Assembly: GCA_033182465.1 (NCBI GenBank)
Contig: CP137323.1
Span: forward strand, 1,984,001 to 2,048,000
Direction of reading: 5' to 3'
Length of the DNA stretch: 64,000 nucleotides
Origin: Sanghuangporus weigelae
Taxonomy: Eukaryota > Basidiomycota > Agaricomycetes > Hymenochaetales > Hymenochaetaceae
Numbering within the stretch: the first letter of the stretch is position 1; the number at the start of each line of letters is the position of its first letter. The notes under the pieces are model-generated. The model had not been told where the DNA came from and searched no databases. It worked only from the letters and a program-made list of their open reading frames with translations. The translations under genes were made by a program, and so were the position numbers. Shown piece after piece: positions 58,087 through 64,000 of the stretch.

Positions 58087-60993
58087 ATGACTGGGACTCA
58101 GGATTTCTTCCAAGGACGCATCGCCGATACGCAGCATAAATTAGCTGAAGTCATACAGCAACGAAGGAAGGTCTTCATAGATAAGAAAGGCTCTGTTTGG
58201 GTTGGATTCAATGTTTCGGACTTCCCTGAACGTCGGGATGCGAACGTTGGCAGTCTTCGTGACGCTATGAAACCTCGGTTCTACAATGAACGGTTTCCTT
58301 ATCTCTGTGCTGTTCCGAAAACGGACGCGTTGTGGGGTTTTTTCCTTGAGCCTTTCAGATCCATCGACGTCGTACCGTGTGGCAACGGCAATTTTATCCT
58401 TTCGCCTTCTCAGATCGATTTATGGCAAGCGTTCGAATCTTGCACCTTTCGCCTTTGCCAAAGCCTACTGCAACGCGTGAATACGACACTCGACTTTTCT
58501 CTTCCAATATTTCCATGTAAAATTGGATACGCTGGGGTAGCTTCCGACTATTCTACAGCCATGAATCGCGCTAGAAGGTCTCAACGAGCATTTTGCATTC
58601 TATTTGGCATGGCTACATATCTCATCGCGCTTACACCTGATTGGAAGGATATTGGTAAAGCTGAAGGTCTTCCGGACAAGTTTCTGGAGGGTCTAGAACA
58701 TTCTCCAATCGCCAATTTTGCCTTCATGGAAGGCCGCGTAGGAACATTCATTGACTTTTCCGAAAGCATCGCAGAGATTCGCCATTTGCCAGACTTTATT
58801 CGAAAACATATACCGTTCTGGATATTCTGGGGAGACGGGAAGAGCTACCGAATCCCAATGCATGATAAAGTCGACCTTCGCATAGCCGAGATGCTCAGGC
58901 CCAGTTACGAACAAGTGGTGTCCGCAAAGGAGAATAATGGAGACGGAAATTCATTCCTGTTTGAATCGATCGATTCTTCGGCAGTCTGAGACTACGAGCT
59001 CGAGTCTCCGACAGCATCATTTAAAACGCAATTGGTTGCGAATCCCTTGTCGGCGCCACGTTCTGTAATCGATAATATCGTAACTGGCAAGTTGCCGCGC
59101 TCGAACGAGTCCAACTTAGTCTCGATTGATCATACCAACAAATCGTCCCACTCAATGAAAGCCAACTTGACAACAAAAGATAACTTGACTCCTGTCGAGC
59201 CTTACACCGGTTTTGTTCTCTTCCAACCAGGGCAGGTCGAAAAGGGATCATACCAAAATCCCTTTGAATCACCGGAACAGTTTTGGGTGAGGCAGCACGC
59301 CGAGGATGAAGAAAGCCTGAGCAAGATGTCCGAAGTGGACAGAAAGAGGCTCAAGAACGAACGAAATGGATATCGCATTACGAAGAAGTCGAAGGTTTTT
59401 CACTGGGAAAAGTTCTCTTGGGGTTACGTTCATCGTAGCGTGTCGAGGAAGGAACTTGATGATTATTCAGAGTATCCACCTTCTCAGATGCGGTTTTCGG
59501 TGACGCGGAATGAGTGGGACGTCTGTAGTAATTTTGATCCGGATGCCAGGCCGTCTTTCCCAGATCTTGACTCGGACGACAGCTGCGATTTCCCGACATT
59601 GCAAAACTCTACGAGTGTCTCCGTTCCTCGTCGCTCATCTCCTGATAAATCGACTGAGCATCGACTTTCCTTACCGGATGCGGATGAGGAAGAGGAAGGG
59701 GAAATTTTAGAGTCCGATCACTGTCCGATGCATTCCTATACAGCGTTGCCATCCGAAATGGTATTCAGTCGGAAAAGCTTCCAGGAGGCTCTCAAGGCCA
59801 GATATTCCATACACCCCGAGGTCAAAGTCAGATCTTTGAAGGATGTGGAGTTAGATAGAATGCTGTACTATCGATATGGTCTACTTCTTCCAAACGTCCA
59901 TTCGATTCTTTCTCTCGACAATGAATCATCATCCGTTGTATGCGAAGAGCAAGCTGGGAGTTCTTGGGCGATGACTCGTGGCATTCTTTATGACATTGAG
60001 TCGTCAACCGAAAGTTTCACCCTTACCGAGATGCTCGGGATCATTCAATTTGTGCGGCATCTTCTCGAAAACCTCCCAATACCTTCGACAGTCTTAGACA
60101 TTCACCCCGATAATATCGAGTCACCTACTGTATGAGAGATGCGAAAAGTCGCTTTCTCTCTGAATTTACAGAAATGCACTCTTGACGGAGTTGTTTATCT
60201 CCTTCGGCCGAACGATCTCGATTTCATAATTGCCATTGAACAGCCTTCTTTAGTGGTAGAGTTACTTCGACGTGGATGTTTGGCTGGGCGCGAGCTCGTA
60301 CATCTTTTCGCTCGACGTGGTTCACCGTTTCGCACTCTGTGCTTTGCAAAGGAACCCAGCATTAGATTAGACCCGTTGACTTGGGACCTCGGGAGTCGCA
60401 CACTTGACGAGGAGCCCGGGGCATACGCATATGCACAATACGAAAAATTGCTTCAGGTTTTTATGCGTCAACCTCGTGCCCGCTCGATCTTTGGTCTCGG
60501 TGGACCTGTCTGGAGGGCTATTTTGGAAGTTTGCGGGTCCTACGAAGACATTCCTATAGGACCGTCGGTTGATGTCGACGTCTTCGGTCGAAATTTTTTC
60601 TTACCGAATGGCGAAACTCTTTCGGAGGATGTGCTCACAGAGTCTGAACTCCTTTTCTTGTGCGGGACGTACAAAGTTAGAAAAGGTATTTTTTTCAGCC
60701 TTCATTCTCCTTTTGATGACTGAAGACACCCTCTAGGCAGCAAAGTCATGCTCTATTCATGGTGGCCAACGCCTAAGCAATGGATGTCTGCTACTTCAAA
60801 TGTCAGATATTGGAGCCCCGGTAATGAACATTGGTTTATGATCCGTCTACACGAGATACGCAACGGGAGGGCTACATGGGTTCACGTGCCGAAGTGGACC
60901 CAAAAGCTAAAGTTCAATAAGAAAACGAAACGCCTTATGGAGAAGAATGACGAAACTTGTAGAGGATTTCTCGACTCGAGTGAGTTGAGTTGA
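58087..60993 (+). pseudogene. Giant cargo ORF, conserved mushroom family of unknown function, three in-frame TGA
   Basis: One reading frame of about 968 codons starting MTGTQDFFQGRIADTQ, interrupted only by TGA at 58,987, 60,133 and 60,721; no shift of frame anywhere. Recognisable blocks are GFFLEPFRSIDVVP, YSTAMNRARRSQRAFCILFGM, EGRVGTFIDF, HIPFWIFWGDGK, PFESPEQFWVRQHAEDEES, YPPSQMRFSVTRNEWDVC, YYRYGLLLP, LRRGCLAGRELVHLFARRG and VRYWSPGNEHWFMIRL. I recall the same blocks in many 1,000-1,300 aa uncharacterised agaricomycete proteins. No known domain. The stops look like CGA-to-TGA transitions, so this copy is probably dead unless read through. The true start may be the Met at 57,751, but the palindromes fall in that extension and I prefer 58,087. 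Confidence 0.6.
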
Positions 60994-61214
60994 CATCAGT
61001 GCGTATCGATAATATCTGACAATTCGGAAGTCATAGCTATATAGCGTACCAGTCAGCGAATGAATTGTGGGTGGGGATTCTGTGTATCTTCTGCATTGCA
61101 TACTGTGTAAAATGTTGGGATGTATTAGTTATGATGCTGCGAATTATAATTCAATAAGCTTCGTGAAATAATTGATGAGTTGTCAGACTATCTCCATCTA
61201 CTCTCAAACCGTTC

Positions 61215-61731
61215 ACCGGCCATTTGTCGCCCGCTCAAGTCTTCTTTCCGCGGATCGCCCACTGAACGCGGTGATCACCCGCTGAACGTCCCGCGGATCG
61301 CCCACTGAATGCGGTGATCGCCCGCTGAATGTCCCGCGGATCGCCCACTGAATGCGGTGATCGCCCGCGGAACGGCCCGCTGAGCGACCACTGATCGCCC
61401 ACCCGAGTGCAACCGGTAGCGAAATTACAAATCGCGCCAGGTGTGACATTTAAAATCTCACAAAGAGGGAAATCACGAGTGACATAATAAGTTGCCACCG
61501 TGACGCAACTTCAAATTTCCCTTTCGGTTGCAAACATGTTGCTATTTGTAATCTCAGATGGGTCGAAACCCCTTTTGCAATCGATTACACAATTTATTGT
61601 CTCAACAAAGCCGTCAGGCACGTTGCATTAATAAGTCACGACCCTGCCGCAATCATTGACGCAATTATTAATTTCGTTTCTACTTTCGACCGTTATCGCA
61701 GCACTGCCGAAACCGGTATTTGCCCGCTGTG
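61215..61731 (-). repeat. Right terminal inverted repeat with subterminal tandem repeats
   Basis: Reverse complement of the left end. The same GCGATC-rich array lies at about 61,245-61,400, with slightly different unit order and number, so the outer part is the conserved portion and the array has drifted or slipped. Confidence 0.85.
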
Positions 61732-62123
61732 ATTGTATCATTAGTAATCTCCGACGAAAGAGGCAGTTCGTCTCAATCGGACTTTTCTAAGTCAGGAAAC
61801 TTACTCACAATTCAACTACCATCTTCATCCATTCCCCAAGCCGTCTCTTGACGCGTCGCTCGGATCGCAGTTTGCTCAGACTCTTTCTACTGAAACAATT
61901 CAATGCTCGGCCAAACTGCTTTGTCTCTGACTCTGAGGATGATTAAGGAAAGGGGCTTGGACTGGGGTGCGATGGAGGTTGGAGGCGGTCGACATCGTAC
62001 AAATACAGCCTCGGTCTGAGCTACAGCTAGCATCTCAGAGAAACAACCATCCAAACGACTCAACGTGAACATCCCAGACCTCCTGCTTCATACTCTGAAC
62101 GAGCCAGCACCATTAGAAAAAAA
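61732..62123. other. Flank and promoter of the aldo-keto reductase gene
   Basis: Begins with the right-hand ATT target duplication. The element inserted about 390 bp upstream of the AKR ATG, close enough to affect its promoter. No gene recognised here. Confidence 0.6.
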
Positions 62124-63477
62124 ATGTGGAAACTCTGGGGCCCTCCTACTTCTCCTCCGACTCCACTCGGTCGTTATCGCGTCTTGTCCCCGTTCGCAAG
62201 TGTACGCGTCTCGCCTCTCCAACTGGGTGCCATGAGCATTGGCGATCAGTGGGATAAGCTTGGTATGGGCGCGATGGACAAGGAGTCGTCATTCAAGCTT
62301 CTTGACGCATTTTTTGATGCGGGCGGGAACTTTATTGACACAGCAAATAATTAGTATGTTCCCTCTCTATTTACATGTTGGTGGCATCGAATGAATGCTG
62401 ATATGTCTCTTGGATGTAGTCAAGATGAGACGTCTGAGATGTTCATTGGTGAATGGGCTGAGAAGCGCGGTATTCGCGACCAGCTTGTCATTGCAACGAA
62501 GGTTTGTCGCATAATTAATCTTTTCTGTCGTCGTGCATATTGCTTATTCTTCACTAGTACTCAACGAACCATAAGCGCGCAGCTCAGGACCTAAAAAAGG
62601 TCAATTACGTAGGAAACAGCGCAAAGAGTCTCAAAGTCAGCGTAGAAGCGAGCTTGAAGAAGCTTCGCACGTCGTATATCGACATTCTCTACTTACATTG
62701 GTGGGACTGGAATACTTCCATTGAAGAAGTGATGGACAACCTTCACCATCTCGTCGCGCAAGGCAAAGTCCTCTACCTCGGTGTATCCGATACACCTGCC
62801 TGGGTCGTCTCTGCCGCGAATCAATACGCGAGAGATCACGGGAAGACGCCGTTCGTCATCTATCAGGGCGCGTGGAACGTCATGGATCGCAGCTTCGAGC
62901 GCGAGATCATCCCAATGGCGCGTACTCTTGGACTTGCACTGGCGCCGTGGAACGTTCTTGCTGGCGGTCGTCTTCGCACGGACGCAGAAGAACAGAAACG
63001 ATTAGCCTCTGGTGAAACGGGACGCACTACTTTCCGTCCTGATTGGCTGCGCACTGAGGACGAGAAGAAGATGAGCGCAGCGCTGGAGAAGGTCGCAAAG
63101 GAAGTCGGCACGGAACATATCACTGCTGTTGCGATCGCATACGTGATGCAGAAGACACCTTATGTGTTCCCTATCATTGGAGGACGTAAGGTTGAGCAAC
63201 TCATGGCGAACATTGAGGCTCTGAAAATCTCGCTTTCTGACGAGCAGATCAAGCACATCGAGAGCATCTTGCCATTCGACGAGGGATTCCCTATGTACTT
63301 CATCGTTAGTCGAATTCAGTCCTCTACTTCTCATCTCGCTCCTCGTACTGATTACTGTTTGTGATGCTTTTGCAGGGAGACGGGACGCCGGAGAGGTCAA
63401 GCATGTTGTACGACCATGCTGCGGAATGGGACCGTTGGCCACTTAAGCAGGCTATCCGACCTGCTCCTGTTGCATAA
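62124..63477 (+). CDS. Aldo-keto reductase, aryl-alcohol dehydrogenase-like (AKR9 type)
   Basis: NAD(P)H-dependent oxidoreductase that reduces aldehydes; fungal relatives act on aryl aldehydes in lignin-related metabolism or on polyketide intermediates. Exons 62,124-62,353, 62,420-62,501, 62,558-63,304 and 63,376-63,477 give 386 aa. The catalytic tetrad is visible: Asp72 and Tyr77 (FIDTANNY, Tyr completed by the first splice), Lys104 (VIATK) and His151 (YLHWWDW). Further AKR blocks are [26 protein letters not shown] and [12 protein letters not shown]. The TIM-barrel length and C-terminal tail ([14 protein letters not shown]) are typical of this group. Intact. Confidence 0.92.
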
Positions 63478-64000
63478 ATTCACCAATAATTCGATACGGC
63501 ATTTTGGCTTAACTTTGTTATCGTACCTCAAAATTCCAGTGTTTGAATAGTCTATTATGGGGCTGCTTGGGATGTAAGTATCGATTGAAATAATTCAATT
63601 TAAAGAAATAGGGAGTATAGGCCAATCGCATCAATAAATTAAGACTCGAGGTAAGCCATTTAAAGAAATTATGTAGAAAATTTAGTGGATAGAAGACGAG
63701 TATCATCGTCCGGAGGTGGATGAAGAAGCACTTCCACTACTAGTAGATGAAGGAAAATCTTTATACCTGTGCCGAGTCGGATCTATCGATACGTATATAT
63801 TGAATTACCTCTCACGAAGAACACAGGACTATCCTCTGCCCGTCCATGTAAATTTGCGTCATCGTTGGCTGCCAGTCCAGTTCCTTCGACGCCAGGCGCA
63901 ATATCTCGAGCAGAACCGACGTTCAAGACGTTCATCCTAATCAAATATTTATGGCCATCAAGACCATTTTCCATGCCATTGGGAAACGCACTGGTCATAT
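63478..64000. other. AKR 3' flank and possible end of a minus-strand gene
   Basis: On the minus strand an open, protein-like frame (GVEGTGLAANDDANLHGRA, DSPVFFVRG) enters from the right edge at 64,000 and reaches a possible donor near 63,810. It may be the 3' part of a gene lying mostly outside the window. Too little to name. Confidence 0.3.

Larger units (their letters stand above)
43145..61731. mobile_element. Giant CACTA (EnSpm)-type DNA transposon, 18.6 kb, with cargo
   Basis: Left end CACAGCGGGCAAATACCGG at 43,145; the right end is its exact inverse, finishing ...GCCCGCTGTG at 61,731. The 3-bp direct duplication ATT (43,142-43,144 and 61,732-61,734) and the CAC...GTG termini are the hallmarks of CACTA elements. 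The terminal inverted repeats extend about 0.5 kb with only about two differences in the first 350 bp I compared. Inside lie a Tnp2-family transposase and at least five other probable genes on both strands. Typical plant CACTA elements are 4-15 kb, so this is large. Near-identical ends suggest recent movement, although one cargo gene has decayed. Confidence 0.88.

Noticed and set aside
57751-60993. Selenocysteine at the TGA codons of the giant ORF
   Set aside because: Nearly all fungi lack selenoprotein machinery, and CGA-to-TGA decay explains the pattern with less.
43145-61731. KDZ (Kyakuja-Dileera-Zisupton) element with TET/JBP cargo
   Set aside because: The transposase shows Tnp2 blocks, and the ends and 3-bp duplication fit CACTA. 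I found no HxD dioxygenase motif in any cargo frame.

Overview
The window is nuclear DNA of a basidiomycete fungus, most likely an agaricomycete. The evidence is dense spliced genes with 45-70 nt GT-AG introns, a basidiomycete-style eIF4G, a fungal metacaspase, an alpha-arrestin, and the transposon families present. I see no tRNA, rRNA or CRISPR array.

Layout. (1) 1-13.8 kb is a host gene block, all on the minus strand: the 5' part of eIF4G (runs off the left edge), a type I metacaspase with an acidic repeat-bearing N-terminus, a coiled-coil basic protein of unknown function, and an alpha-arrestin (ART) with a PY motif. (2) 13.8-42.5 kb is a graveyard of Ty3/gypsy (chromovirus-like) elements. 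It holds one large element with gag, protease, reverse transcriptase, RNase H, integrase, chromodomain and several extra reading frames, plus solo or truncated LTRs of at least five families (called A, B, C, D and F here). These are nested into each other, with clean 4-bp target duplications for the four B copies and the D copy. Two C-family LTRs face each other as a giant inverted repeat. (3) 43,145-61,731 is one 18.6 kb DNA transposon of CACTA (EnSpm) type. It has near-identical terminal inverted repeats of about 0.5 kb starting CACAG, a 3-bp ATT target duplication, and subterminal GCGATC-rich tandem repeats. Its cargo includes a Tnp2-type transposase, a three-finger C2H2 protein, a coiled-coil companion protein, several small spliced genes and a very large ORF of a family common in mushroom genomes. 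(4) 61.7-64 kb returns to host DNA, with an aldo-keto reductase gene on the plus strand.

The most interesting object is the giant CACTA element. It looks young and nearly whole, carries at least six probable genes, and has related 21-23 bp palindromes (core GTTTAAT/ATTAAAC) upstream of both the transposase and the giant ORF. This suggests a shared regulatory or transposition-protein site. The giant ORF is cut three times by in-frame TGA codons, as expected from CGA to TGA decay at methylated CpG. The same CpG-transition pattern dominates the differences between the LTRs of the Ty3 element.
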